In this document: positions 38,499 through 47,909 of the stretch, piece by piece
Position numbering within the stretch: position 1 is the first letter of the stretch
Layout of the letters: each line of letters starts with the position of its first letter
Source: JAOUEA01 sp963790335
GTDB lineage: Bacteria; Actinomycetota; UBA4738; HRBIN12
Length of the DNA: 64,000 bases
Assembly: GCA_963790335.1 (NCBI GenBank)
Contig: CAWBOB010000001.1
Span: forward strand, 310,001 to 374,000
Direction of reading: 5' to 3'
Translations under genes and position numbers: made by a program
The notes under the pieces: model-generated
The model's input: the letters and a program-made list of their open reading frames with translations, nothing else
Told to the model about the DNA's origin: nothing
Database searches by the model: none

Positions 38499-39801
38499 CG
38501 CCACCGCTCCCTGTCACGGTGATCCCCGTCACCGGGATCGCCGAGGTCCGGGCGGGCGACGATCTCGCCGTGCTGCTCGGGTCCGCCCTGCGCTCGGCGG
38601 GACTCCGTGACGGCGACGTGGTCGCCGTCACGTCGAAGGTCGTGTCGAAGGCAGAAGGGAGGGTCGTGCCCGGGGAGGTCCGGAGCGAGGTGGTCGTGCA
38701 CGAGACCGCCCGCGTGCTCGCCCGTCGCGGGGACCTCGTGATCGCCGAGACCTCGCACGGGTTCGTCTGCGCCAACGCCGGCGTCGACGCCTCAAACGTC
38801 GATGGCCGGCACGCTCGCGATGCTCCCGGTCGACCCCGATGCGAGCGCGAGATCGTTGCGCGAGCGGCTGCGGCGCGAGCTGGGCGTGGCCGATCTCGGC
38901 GTCGTGATCACCGACACCTTCGGGCGGGCGTGGCGAACCGGGGTCGTGAACGTCGCGATCGGCTGCGATGGGCTGCCGGCCGCTCGTGGACCTGCGGGGG
39001 CGCCCCGACGACCGAGGCCGGCCCCTCGAGGCGACCGAGGTCGCCCTCGCCGACGAGGTCGCTGCCGCGAGCGGGCTCGTGATGGCCAAGCAGGCCCGGG
39101 TGCCCGCGGCGATCGTGCGCGGCGTCGATCGCCTCGGAGGCGCCGACGGACCGGCGCGTGCGCTCGTGCGGCACCCGGCGGAGGATCTGTTCCGGGCCTC
39201 GCCCCTGCAGGCCCTGCACGATCGGCGGACGGTGCGCTCCTTCGGCCCCGGCGGCGTCCCGGCAGCAGCCATCGAAGACGCGATCCGCGCCGCGTGCACC
39301 GCCCCGGCGCCCCACCACACGCGACCCTGGAGGTTCACGGTGCTCACTTCCTCGGCGGCGCGCCGGGGCTACCTCGCTGCGATGGCGGCGGCATGGCGAG
39401 CCGACCTGCGCGCCGACGGCACGCCCGACGATGCGATCGACCGGCGCATCGCGGCGAGCGATGCGGTGCTCGACGCCGCGCCCGCGCTCATCGTGCCCTG
39501 GCTCACGCTCGGAGGGTCGCACGCCTACCCCGACGACGAGCGAGCGACTGCCGAGCGGGACATGTTCCTGCTGTCGGGGGGCGCCGCGATCCAGAACCTG
39601 CTGCTCGGGCTCTCGGCGCACGGCCTCGCGAGCGCCTGGATCAGCTCGTCGATCTTCTGCCGCGAGGAGGCTCGCGACGCCCTCGGCATGCCCGCCGAGT
39701 GGCTCGCCCTCGGCACGATCGCGTGCGGCCCGATGCCCGAGGGCGAGGCTCCTCCGCCCCGACCCGAGCTCGATCTGACTGCCGTCGTCGACGAACGCTG
39801 A
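38495..39801 (+). CDS. fbiB: F420-0:gamma-glutamyl ligase FbiB with C-terminal nitroreductase-like domain, two frame breaks
   Basis: About 435 residues. N-terminal CofE ligase domain adds glutamates to F420-0 with GTP: PVTVIPVTGIAEVRAGDDLA, DVVAVTSKVVSKAEGRVVPG, GFVCANAGVDASNV, LMVSDTFGR-like VVITDTFGRAWR. The C-terminal domain is an FMN-binding nitroreductase fold (RRTVRSFGPGGVPAAAIEDA, PHHTRPWRFTVL, GGAAIQNLLLGLSAHGLASAW), which in FbiB adds dehydro-F420 reduction activity. Frame breaks lie near 38800 (extra G before ATGGCC) and near 38980. The start GTG overlaps the fbiA stop. Confidence 0.88.
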
Positions 39802-39980
39802 GCTCGGGTCCCGGATCCCTGCCCGAGCCTGAAGGACCGCGCCCGCACCCCCGTGCACAAGGGTGCACCCGTGGTACTCGTCGCCGGGCGGCTCCGCTCG
39901 GCCGGACGTTGGGTACCCTCTAGCCTCCGTGCGAGCCTCCGAGCACGGAGCCCGTCCGCTGCGAAGGGAGATCCACGAGC

Positions 39981-40748
39981 GTGCCAAGCCCGTCCGACCA
40001 GCGCCGCCCGACGAAGGCCGAGCGCAAGGAGCAGGCTCGCCTCGAGCGTGAGGCCATCCAGCGCCAGATGGCGGCGAGCAAGCGCAACCGCACCATCGGG
40101 CTCTCGCTCGTCGCGTTGGCCGCCGTCGCGGTCATCGTGGCGGTGGTCGTGCTGCAGCCCGAGACCTCCGGCTCGAACCAGCCGGCGCCGGCCGACCTGC
40201 TGACACAGGCGCCCGCCGCGGCTGAGGCGGCGGGCTGCAGCGAGGTGCAGACCACCGGGGACTACCCCGGCGGCGCCGACAGCGGAGGGCTCGCGCACGA
40301 TCAGTACCGACAGCTGCCTCCTCCGCTCGAGACGTATCCGAGCACCCCTCCCGCCTCGGGGCCGCACGCCGACTTCACGTTGCCGGCAGGCATCTACGAC
40401 TCGTCGCCCGATATGGGCAGCGTCATCCACTCGCTCGAACACGGCGGCTCCGTGGTCTGGTATGCGCCCGACGCACCGGCCGACCAGATCGACGCGATCG
40501 AGGCGTTCTACGGACAGGACGACCCGGTGGGCCAGGATCGCGTGATCGTGGCCCCCTACGACTACGACCAGGCCGCAGGGCAGCTCCCCGACGGCGTGCA
40601 GATGGCGCTGGTGGCATGGCACCGGCTGCAGACGTGCGCGACGCCGAGCCTGGAGGTGGCGTTCGACTTCACGAGCCAGTACTCGGTCCCGACGACCCAG
40701 GACCGTGAGTACCTCGGTGAGGCCCCCGAGCCCGGAGGCGTGATGTAG
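39981..40748 (+). CDS. DUF3105 family membrane-anchored protein, first of a pair
   Basis: A 255-residue protein: a charged cytoplasmic start (RPTKAERKEQARLEREAIQR), one anchor helix (TIGLSLVALAAVAVIVAVVV), then an extracytoplasmic DUF3105 domain with GCSEVQ, SGPHADFTLPAGIY, HSLEHGGSVVWYAP and LQTCATP. The conserved His and paired Cys suggest metal binding or a disulphide. Function unknown. GTG start; TAGCCT at 39922-39927 could be a -10, and the gap 39802-39980 also contains a GTGCAC repeat. The next gene is a paralogue of the same length two bases later. Confidence 0.85.
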   Translation: MPSPSDQRRPTKAERKEQARLEREAIQRQMAASKRNRTIGLSLVALAAVAVIVAVVVLQPETSGSNQPAPADLLTQAPAAAEAAGCSEVQTTGDYPGGADSGGLAHDQYRQLPPPLETYPSTPPASGPHADFTLPAGIYDSSPDMGSVIHSLEHGGSVVWYAPDAPADQIDAIEAFYGQDDPVGQDRVIVAPYDYDQAAGQLPDGVQMALVAWHRLQTCATPSLEVAFDFTSQYSVPTTQDREYLGEAPEPGGVM

Positions 40749-40750
40749 CG

Positions 40751-41518
40751 GTGACGAACAAGAACAAGCGGAGGAAGGCACGGCGCGCAGCCGGCACGAC
40801 CGGTCCCGCCAGGAGCCGGCCCACGCCCGTGGGTGACGAGGCGCGGCGTGAACGCAAGCAGGCGGCTCGCGAGGCGCGGGCGGCGGCGCGCAAGCGGGCC
40901 GCTCGCGACGCCTTCGTCCGGCGCGCCGCCGTGTTCAGCGTGGTTGGCCTCGTGGGGGTGGGCACCTTCTACTTCCTCACCCGAGCTGACGGTCCCCGCG
41001 AGATCTCGCAGGCGGCGAAGGACGCCGCGGTGGCGGCCGGCTGCTCCGAGGTCACCCAGCCGGCCGGAGGCGACGCGCCCGCCGGCGTGCACGTCGACGA
41101 GGGCGTGCCGATCGAGTACACGCAGAAGCCGGCCACGTCGGGAGAGCACTACGGCGGGCAGGTGCTGCCGAGCACGCCGGACGCCTACGACGAGCCGATC
41201 CAGAGCGAGCCACCCGTGGTGCACTTCCTCGAGCACTCGGGGATCATGCTGTACTACCGCGCCACCGGCGAGGGCGCCGCGTCACCCGAGGTCGTCGACG
41301 CCCTGGAAGCCGTGGCGGCGGACCGGCGCATGACGGTGGCGGCGCCGTACGAGGGCCTGCCGGGGGGCACCGCCGTCGCGCTCGCCGCCTGGGATCAGCT
41401 GGAGACCTGTCCGGCGGCGATCACGGCCACGCAGGCGACGACGATCGCCGAGGGATTCAGCGACGCGTTCGCCTGCACATCGAACGCCCCGGAACCCAAC
41501 GTCGGCGAGGAGTGCTGA
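40751..41518 (+). CDS. DUF3105 family membrane-anchored protein, second of a pair
   Basis: Also 255 residues, begins with an Arg/Lys/Ala-rich cytoplasmic stretch (KQAAREARAAARKRAARDAF), then an anchor helix (AVFSVVGLVGVGTFYFL) and the DUF3105 domain: GCSEVTQ, SGEHYGGQVLPSTPDAYDEP, HFLEHSGIMLYYR and LETCPAA, aligned to its upstream paralogue. Overall identity is moderate, so the duplication is old. The proteins are probably coexpressed and may form a hetero-complex outside the membrane. It ends at a hairpin shared with the opposing gene. Confidence 0.85.
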   Translation: MTNKNKRRKARRAAGTTGPARSRPTPVGDEARRERKQAAREARAAARKRAARDAFVRRAAVFSVVGLVGVGTFYFLTRADGPREISQAAKDAAVAAGCSEVTQPAGGDAPAGVHVDEGVPIEYTQKPATSGEHYGGQVLPSTPDAYDEPIQSEPPVVHFLEHSGIMLYYRATGEGAASPEVVDALEAVAADRRMTVAAPYEGLPGGTAVALAAWDQLETCPAAITATQATTIAEGFSDAFACTSNAPEPNVGEEC

Positions 41519-41532
41519 CGGGCGAGCCGTCA
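41516..41532. terminator. Hairpin built from two convergent stop codons
   Basis: TGACGG (41516-41521) pairs perfectly with CCGTCA (41527-41532) around a 5-base loop; the first bases are the DUF3105 stop and the last three the stop of the SpoIID-like gene. It could serve both strands as a weak terminator; no U tract. Confidence 0.35.
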
Positions 41533-43350
41533 CTCGACCCGGCACGGACGCGACCGCTCACACACGATCGTGCCGTGCTCGAAGCGCGCGAAGGATCCTC
41601 CGCTGCCGTCGGGGCGCACACGGCTCGTCGGGAAACCCAGACGCCCGTCGGTGCCCGACCGGTCGAGGTACTCGTCGAGCACCCGCCCCCACAGCGCGTG
41701 AGCGCCCGTGCCGGTCTTCGCCAGGATGCGTCCGCGGTCGAAGATCGCACGGCTCCCCCGCCCCGGGTTCACCGGCACGACGCGTGATGCGGGCAGGCCG
41801 ATCCTGCTCGAGGACCCTCCGATGCCCCGGTACTCGGCGTAGATCGCGCCCCGCAGCCAGACCGTGACGCCGGCCCGGGCGTTGCGGAAGATGGCTCCCT
41901 GCTCGAAGCGCTGCCGGCTTCCTCCTGCGACGTCCTGGATCGCGGACGCCGGCAGCCCCGGCCGGCACATCACGTCGTCGTATCGGTCCCGGATGGGTCC
42001 GGTGATGTTGCGGTTCGTGCCGATCCAGATGCGCCCGTCCCAGGCGCCGATCGCCCAGCGCAGCTCGGAGCCGGTGATCGATGCCGACCCGTTCGCGCCC
42101 CGGACCCCGGCCGAGATGATGCGCCCGCCGGCTCCCCGCCGCACTCCGGTGAAGCCGCGCACCCTGCCGATCGGACCCGTGTACGGCGCGAGCCGATCGG
42201 TGAGGGCCCGCGCCGTGTACGACCGCTGCCAGTCGGTCCACGGGTTCGCCGGGGTGCTCTCACCCGGATCGCACTCCGCCTTGAGGTAGGGCACCGCGTA
42301 GGCGTCGTTGCCCCCGTGCCAGACGTCCTCGACCGCGTCGGAGTGACCGCCGTCCGATGCCGCGAAGAACGCCTGGATCACGGCGCCCCGGTGGGTGACG
42401 ACCTGACCCCGCGTGTCCTCGACCGCGGCGACCCATCGGTTCCCGTCGGGACCGGTCTCCTTGCTGGAACCGACGTAGACCTGGTCGTTCGTGCCGTCGG
42501 TGATGTCGCAGTTGCACTGCGCGTTGGGCGAGTACCGCTTGACCTTGTAGGTCGCGAACGTGCGACCGGCGACGGCCTGCGCGCGCAACGCGGCCCGCGG
42601 CCACGAGCTCGGCATCTCCCCGAGCCCGTACAGGTACTGCTCGAACGGCGATCGGCAGCACCAGCCGCTGGTTCCACATGCCGCCCCGCCGGTAGAGGTC
42701 GAACTCGAGATGGCCTCGATCGTAGGCATAGCCGACCCCGCTCACGGCGTCGGCCTCGGGGACGAAGGCCCGAGCACGAGCCCCGTAGGTGGCGATCAGG
42801 TCGAACGACGCCCCACCCCACGTGTGACCTCCGACGAGCGTGCCGTCGTGATCGCGCACGGCGAACCCGGTCGCCTTGGCCCGCAGCGTCCAGCGTGCGC
42901 CCGGCAGGGATGCGGCCGACGCGCGTGCCACCCTTGCGCGAGACCCACAACCGCACCGGCCCGTCCTTGGCACCGACGTGGATCGCCGTGCGATCCCAGG
43001 TGAGCCCGACCCGGATCGTGCGCACGGGCGATGCGATGCGTTCCACCCGCGTTCCCCGATAGAAGTGCTTGACGATGCGCTTGTGCGTCCATCCCATCTG
43101 AGCGAGGCCGTAGGCGCCCCACTGCGACATGCCGATGCCGTGGCCGAATCCCGATCCGAAGAAGCGGAACCCGGTCGTGCGGCCCGACGCCGGGCGGCGC
43201 GGGTGGAGGCGAGCCCGTGAACGGGTCCTCGGTCACACCGGGAACGGTCGTGCCCGGGCCCGCGGCTCCAGCCATCGGCAGACCCGTTGCGGCGGGAAGC
43301 GCGATGCAGAGCGCGACGGTCGCCACGGCGATGCGCGCACGCCACGTCAT
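41530..43350 (-). CDS. SpoIID/LytB-like protein with C-terminal LGFP-type repeats, three frame breaks
   Basis: About 606 residues. An N-terminal signal/anchor (RIAVATVALCIALPAATGLP) precedes a SpoIID domain: FGHGIGMSQWGAYGLAQMGW, the PFEQYLYGLGEMPSSWPRAA core and LRAQAVAGRTFATYKVKRYS. After that a DUF-like linker and three LGFP-type repeats (SRIGLPASRVVPV, GRLGFPTSRVRPD) used for cell-wall attachment. Frame breaks near 43195, 42900 and 42650; each piece continues the domain in the next frame. SpoIID cleaves stemless glycan strands in sporulators; a wall-related role here fits the LGFP repeats. ATG overlaps the nucleotidyltransferase stop. Confidence 0.75.
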
Positions 43351-44366
43351 GAGGTGCTCGCCTCCCCGTGCGCCTGCACCCGTGCGTCGACGAGCCGCGT
43401 GTCCGGCGGCACGTGCGCACCTTCCCCCAGCACGCTCCCTTCGACCGAAGCGCCGTCGCCGACGACGGCGCTCGATGCCAGCACCGATCCGACGACCCTG
43501 GCGCCAGCACCGATCGCCGCGTCTCGATGCAGCACCGAGTCCTCGACCGTCGCGTCCGGGCCGATCGTCGCGCCCGCTCCGATCGCGACCCACCGCCCGA
43601 GCCGGGCGTGCAGGTCGACGACCGCGCCGTCGGCGACCCAAGGGGCCGGGTAGGTCACGCCGTGCACCTTGCCCTCGAACATGTCGAAGTGCGCCTGCAG
43701 GTACTTCTCGGGGGTGCCGAGATCGAGCCAGTAGGCGTCGGCGACGAAGCCGAACACCGGGTGACCCTGCGCGATGACGGCCGGGAAGACGTCACGCTCG
43801 ATCGATGCGCTCTCGCCGGGCGTCCAGGCCCCGAGCACGGCCGGGTCGAGCAGATAGGTGCCGGCGTTCACGTCACCGGGAACCGGATCCTCCGGCTTCT
43901 CCCTGAACTCCAGCACCCGGCCTTCGCCGTCGGTGGCGACGAGGCCGAAGGCCCTGGCGTCGTCGACGTGATGCAGCGCGATCGTGACCGCGGCGCCGTG
44001 GGCGTCGTGGAACGCTCGCATCGCCGTCAGGTCGAGGTCGGTGAGGATGTCGCCGTTGAGTGCGAAGAACGGTTCGTCGCCCGTCGCCTCGAGCGCGTTC
44101 ACGATCGCGCCACCCGTGCCGAGCGCGTGGGTCTCGGTGATCCATGTGATCGCCGGCTCGCCCCGCCTCGCCTCGATGAACGGGTGGAACTCGCGCTCGA
44201 GGTAGGGAGAGCTCAACACGACCTCGTGCACGCCGTGCCGCCCGAGGTGATCGAGCACGTGATCGAGCGCTCGCCGGTCCATCAGCGGCAGCAGTGGCTT
44301 GGGCACGGTCTCGGTGAGCGGGCGCATGCGCGTGCCCTCTCCCCCGACCAGGATGACCGCCTTCAT
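43347..44366 (-). CDS. Mannose-1-phosphate guanylyltransferase-like nucleotidyltransferase
   Basis: A 339-residue sugar-nucleotide pyrophosphorylase: MKAVILVGGEGTRMRPLTET, the KPLLPLMDR metal/phosphate segment, NGDILTDLDLTAMR and a C-terminal left-handed beta-helix of hexapeptide repeats (GRWVAIGAGATIGPDATVED, DAAIGAGARVVGSVLASSAV). It is the ManC-type (GDP-mannose) or a related family; NDP preference is not certain from sequence. In M. tuberculosis Rv3264c occupies a related position. Start ATG 44366 overlaps the glycosyltransferase stop (ATGA); the frame is open further upstream. Confidence 0.8.
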   Translation of the reverse strand: MKAVILVGGEGTRMRPLTETVPKPLLPLMDRRALDHVLDHLGRHGVHEVVLSSPYLEREFHPFIEARRGEPAITWITETHALGTGGAIVNALEATGDEPFFALNGDILTDLDLTAMRAFHDAHGAAVTIALHHVDDARAFGLVATDGEGRVLEFREKPEDPVPGDVNAGTYLLDPAVLGAWTPGESASIERDVFPAVIAQGHPVFGFVADAYWLDLGTPEKYLQAHFDMFEGKVHGVTYPAPWVADGAVVDLHARLGRWVAIGAGATIGPDATVEDSVLHRDAAIGAGARVVGSVLASSAVVGDGASVEGSVLGEGAHVPPDTRLVDARVQAHGEASTS

Positions 44367-45259
44367 CGTGTCGTGATCCTTCCTCGCAGCGCTTCGAGCT
44401 CGGCGCGTGCGCGCAGTGCGACGCGAGCCGCCGGAAGCGTCGCCCGGCGCCACCCGTCGGCACGGTGCTTGCGGTAGTAACGGTAGATGCTCCGGGAGTG
44501 CATCAGCAGCATCTCTCGGCTCCGGCCCGTCGAGACGCCGATCTCGTGCACGATCTCCACCTCGGGCGTATACAGCACCGCGAGGCCCGCATCATGCATG
44601 CGCGTGGCGATGTCGAGCTCCTCCGCGTAGAGCGGGAACCGCTCGTCGAGCGGGCCGACCTCGTCGAACACCCGGCGCGGGACGAGCATGCAGCAGCCGC
44701 TCACCCAGTCGACCTCACGCTCGGTCGTGCGATCCCAGCCCTCGAGCCGGTAGCGGCGTGTGAACGGGTTGGCCGGCAGCACCGACCCCAGGAACGCATG
44801 TCCGACGGCGTCGACCACGCTCGGGAACCGGCGCCCGCTCTCGTAGATCGTGCCGTCGGAGTTGCGCACGAGCGGGCCCACGATGCCGGCCCGCGGGTGC
44901 GCCTCGGCCACCCCGACGTAGTCGGCGAGCGTGCCAGCCCACCACTCGACATCGGGGTTCAGCAGCAGCACGTGTGGGGCGGCGGTCGCCTCGATGCCCT
45001 GGTTCCACGCGGGCGAGAGGTAGACGTTGACGGGATTCTCGATGAGCCTCGCCCACGGATGCGCGGCGACGGCGGCGGTATGCGACCCGTCGCGAGATGC
45101 GTTGTCGACGACGAGCACGTCGAGCGTGATGTCGCCCCGGTGCCGCTCGAGGGACGCGAGGCATCGCTCGAGGAAGCCGCCGGTGTTGAAGTTCACGATC
45201 ACCACGGCGAGCTCGGCGGCCTCGGGAGCCACCGTGACCGGTGCAGCCGCGGCCGTCAC
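44363..45259 (-). CDS. Family 2 glycosyltransferase, WbbL rhamnosyltransferase-like
   Basis: A 298-residue GT-A enzyme: AVVIVNFNTGGFLERCLASL, VVDNASRDGSHTA, LLLNPDVEWWAGTLADYVGV with the metal-binding DxD-type segment, CCMLVPRRVFDEVGPLDERF and AEELDIATRMHDAGL. It resembles WbbL, which adds rhamnose to lipid-linked N-acetylglucosamine-diphosphate in arabinogalactan linker synthesis; acceptor and donor here are inference. The GTG at 45259 overlaps the SMR gene stop (GTGA). Confidence 0.85.
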   Translation of the reverse strand: MTAAAAPVTVAPEAAELAVVIVNFNTGGFLERCLASLERHRGDITLDVLVVDNASRDGSHTAAVAAHPWARLIENPVNVYLSPAWNQGIEATAAPHVLLLNPDVEWWAGTLADYVGVAEAHPRAGIVGPLVRNSDGTIYESGRRFPSVVDAVGHAFLGSVLPANPFTRRYRLEGWDRTTEREVDWVSGCCMLVPRRVFDEVGPLDERFPLYAEELDIATRMHDAGLAVLYTPEVEIVHEIGVSTGRSREMLLMHSRSIYRYYRKHRADGWRRATLPAARVALRARAELEALRGRITTR

Positions 45260-45723
45260 TGATGCGGGGTCTGCGCGACCAACACGATGCCCAGCATGAT
45301 GCTGAGCACGCCGATCCATCGCAGCGGCGGGATCTGCTCGTGCAGCACGAAGCGGTCGGCGAGCAGGATGAGCGCATAGGTGAGCGACGCGAAGGGATAG
45401 GCGAACGAGAGCGACGCGCGAGAGAGCACCGCGAGCCAGACGAAGGCCGACAGGCCGAACAGCAGCAGGCCGCCCCACACCGCCAGCGTGCCCGCGACGT
45501 CCTTGAGCGAATGGGCGTTGAGCTGCAGCTCGCCGCTGTTGGCGGCCACCTGGTTCATGCCGTGCTTCAGGGTGAGCTGCGCGATGGCCGCGAGGGCCAC
45601 CGACAGCAAGATCAAGCCGATCAGCATCGTCCGGTCCTTCCTTCGGGCGGGGAACCCGGCGGCGCGCTCGGCGAGCAGAGCGTCGTGCGCGTCGGGGTCG
45701 GTCGCAGGCGGGTTGGGGTTCAC
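45256..45723 (-). CDS. Small multidrug-resistance-type four-helix membrane protein
   Basis: A 155-residue protein (GTG 45723, GTGA overlap with wzt; ATG 45627 gives 123 residues, closer to typical SMR length). Four membrane helices (LIGLILLSVALAAIAQLTL, AGTLAVWGGLLLFGLSAFVW, SLSFAYPFASLTYALILLA, IGVLSIMLGIVLVAQ). EmrE-like and ArnE-like proteins share this fold; within a glycan operon a role in flipping an undecaprenyl- or sugar-phosphate carrier is more plausible than drug efflux. The glutamate of EmrE (E14) is not clearly present. Confidence 0.65.
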   Translation of the reverse strand: MNPNPPATDPDAHDALLAERAAGFPARRKDRTMLIGLILLSVALAAIAQLTLKHGMNQVAANSGELQLNAHSLKDVAGTLAVWGGLLLFGLSAFVWLAVLSRASLSFAYPFASLTYALILLADRFVLHEQIPPLRWIGVLSIMLGIVLVAQTPHQ

Positions 45724-46893
45724 AGGTCCTCCACGGCCGCCGAGGGCGCGACCTCGAGACGGGCGGGAACGCGCACATCGTCGGGCACCTGCAGCAGGTA
45801 TCGCTGGGTCTGCACGTGGAAGATGCGGCCCCCCGGCGAGGCGAGGCCGATCGTGACGAAGTACTTGCCTCCGACCCACGCGGCCGGAGGCACGCGGAAA
45901 ACGACGCGCTTCTTGCCGTCGACGGGGCCGACGTCGACGCCCAGTTCGCTCGTGCGCCCGTCGACCACGGCATGGTTCGTCGATGCCGAGACCACGGCGA
46001 ACGACACGTCGAGATCGTCGACGGGGCCGTTCGCCTGCACGTCGACCGCGATCGTGAGCTCGGCGCCCGGCCATACCGTGCCGTTGCCGTCACCTCCCGA
46101 GTCGAAGCTCACCCCGACCACCTCGACCTCGCGGCTTCCTTCTTCGGGAACGAACTCGGGGTCGCGGCTCAGCAGGCGATGTCGCAGCTCTCGCACCACC
46201 TCGGCGGGCTCCCCGTGCATGTGCAGCAGCCCGTGGTCGAGCATGACCGCCCGGTCGCACACGTCGACGACCGTGTCGAGCGCGTGCGTGACGAGCACGA
46301 TGGTGCGTCCGTCGCGCTGGAACTCACGCACGCGCTCGACGCATCGCCGCTGGAACGATTCGTCGCCGACCGCGAGCACCTCGTCGATCAACAGGATCTC
46401 GGGATCGACGTGCACGGCCACCGCGAACCCCAGCCGCACCAACATGCCTGAGGAGTAGAACTTCACCTGGTTGTCCATGAACCCCTCGAGCTCGGCGAAC
46501 CCCACGATGTCGTCGTAGACGCGGTCGGTCGCGCGCCGGTCGAGTCCGAGGAACGATGCGTTGAGGAACACGTTCTCCCGTCCTGTGAGCTCCGGGTGGA
46601 AGCCGGCGCCGAGCTCGAGCAGCGCGGCCATGCGCCCCCGCGAGCGGATCGTGCCCTGCGGTCGGTCGCAGGATGCCGGCGATGCACTTCAGCAGGGTGG
46701 TCTTGCCCGAGCCGTTGTGGCCGATCAGGCCGATCGACGATCCCTGCTCGATGTCGAACGAGATGTCGCGCAGAGCCCAGAAGTCCTCCGCCTTCGATCG
46801 GGTGACCAGCAGCCGCTGCTTCACGCTGCTCGGCCGTTCCCGATACAGGCGGAAGCGTTTGGAGACGCCCTCGACCTCGATCGCGGCCGTCAC
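45720..46893 (-). CDS. Polysaccharide ABC exporter ATPase (Wzt-like) with C-terminal glycan-binding domain, one frame break
   Basis: About 391 residues. ATPase domain: VSKRFRLYRERPSSVKQRLL, Walker A GHNGSGKTTLLKCIAG, signature YSSGMLVRLGFAVAVHVDPE and Walker B EILLIDEVLAVGD. After residue about 250 a beta-rich domain (VSFDSGGDGNGTVWPGAELT) resembles the Wzt carbohydrate-binding module that reads the chain terminus in ABC-dependent O-antigen and teichoic acid export. A one-base break near 46654 separates the Walker A region from TIRSRGRMAALLELGAGF. Ends overlapping the SMR gene start. Confidence 0.85.
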
Positions 46894-46900
46894 CAGGCGC

Positions 46901-47821
46901 TCAGAGCTCCTCCGCGAAGTCGCCCGCGCGCCGGAAGAACGAACGCCACGCGAGCAGCAGCAGCACGCTCGAGACCGCGAGCACGATCGCGAGCACGCCC
47001 GCCTGCCACGCCACCGAGACGTCGGGCAGCACCTGCTGACCCTGCTGCACCGGGGCGCCGTAGAGCGCCCGCTGGAAGCCGAGCACGATCGGAGCGAGCG
47101 GGCTGGCGAGGTACAGGTGCCACAGGCTCACACCGCCGACCTCGCGAGCCGCGAGCTCCTGCTGCACGAGCGCGGCCTGATAGACGATCGGGGTGACCCA
47201 GAACCACACGAGCAGCCCGATGTTCAACAGGTGGCCGACGTCGCGGTAACGCACGTTCACCGCCGAGGACCAGAGCGTCACCGCGGTGGTGAACACCAGG
47301 AGCGTCACGAACGCGAAGGGATACAACACGAGCGCCTGGGCGCCGACGCCGTGACCCGACACGACGATGAATACGACGAGCACGCCGGTCTGCAGCACGA
47401 AGTCGACGAGGGCGACGCCGATCGAGGCGAGCGGCAGGATCTCCCTGGGGAACGCGACCTTCTTCACCAGGTTCGAGTTGTCGATCACCGAGCTCGAGCC
47501 GGCCAACAGCGACGCCGAGAACAGGTTCCACGCGAGCAGACCCGAGAGCAGGAACACCGGGAAGTCGGGCACCCGGTTGTCGAGCACGAGCACGACGAAC
47601 GAGAACACCCCGAGGAACACCATCGGGTTGAGCAACGACCAGACCGCTCCCAGGAACGAGGCCGTGTACTTGACCTTCAGCTCCTTGCGCACGAGGTTCG
47701 CGAGGATCTCTCGGTACCCCCACAACTCGCGTAGACGCCGCACGGGTCGCAGATGCGGCGCCTCGGAGGTGCGCTCGATCACGGTGGCGGTGGCGATGGG
47801 TGCGAGCTCCTGTCGAGTCAC
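46901..47821 (-). CDS. Polysaccharide ABC exporter permease (Wzm/TagG-like)
   Basis: A 306-residue integral membrane protein with about six helices: GYREILANLVRKELKVKYTA leading into WSLLNPMVFLGVFSFVVLVL, GLLAWNLFSASLLAGSSSVI, PREILPLASIGVALVDFVLQ, the VTPIVYQAALVQ turn and WQAGVLAIVLAVSSVLLLLA. It forms the export channel with the Wzt-like ATPase encoded next. GTG 47821 is selected; the frame runs further upstream without similarity. AGTGTA at 47873-47878 (TACACT on the minus strand) is a plausible -10 for this operon. Confidence 0.9.
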   Translation of the reverse strand: MTRQELAPIATATVIERTSEAPHLRPVRRLRELWGYREILANLVRKELKVKYTASFLGAVWSLLNPMVFLGVFSFVVLVLDNRVPDFPVFLLSGLLAWNLFSASLLAGSSSVIDNSNLVKKVAFPREILPLASIGVALVDFVLQTGVLVVFIVVSGHGVGAQALVLYPFAFVTLLVFTTAVTLWSSAVNVRYRDVGHLLNIGLLVWFWVTPIVYQAALVQQELAAREVGGVSLWHLYLASPLAPIVLGFQRALYGAPVQQGQQVLPDVSVAWQAGVLAIVLAVSSVLLLLAWRSFFRRAGDFAEEL

Positions 47822-47909
47822 GTGCGGGGCCGGGCCGGCGGCACGGTGAACCCGCAGGTCAGCGAGGCGATGAGTGTAGCAACGGGGACCGGCCGGCCCG
47901 GTGGCGAGG

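Noticed and set aside
41530..43350. Programmed frameshifting in the SpoIID-like gene
   Set aside because: Three breaks in 1.8 kb with no shared slippery motif fit sequence error better.
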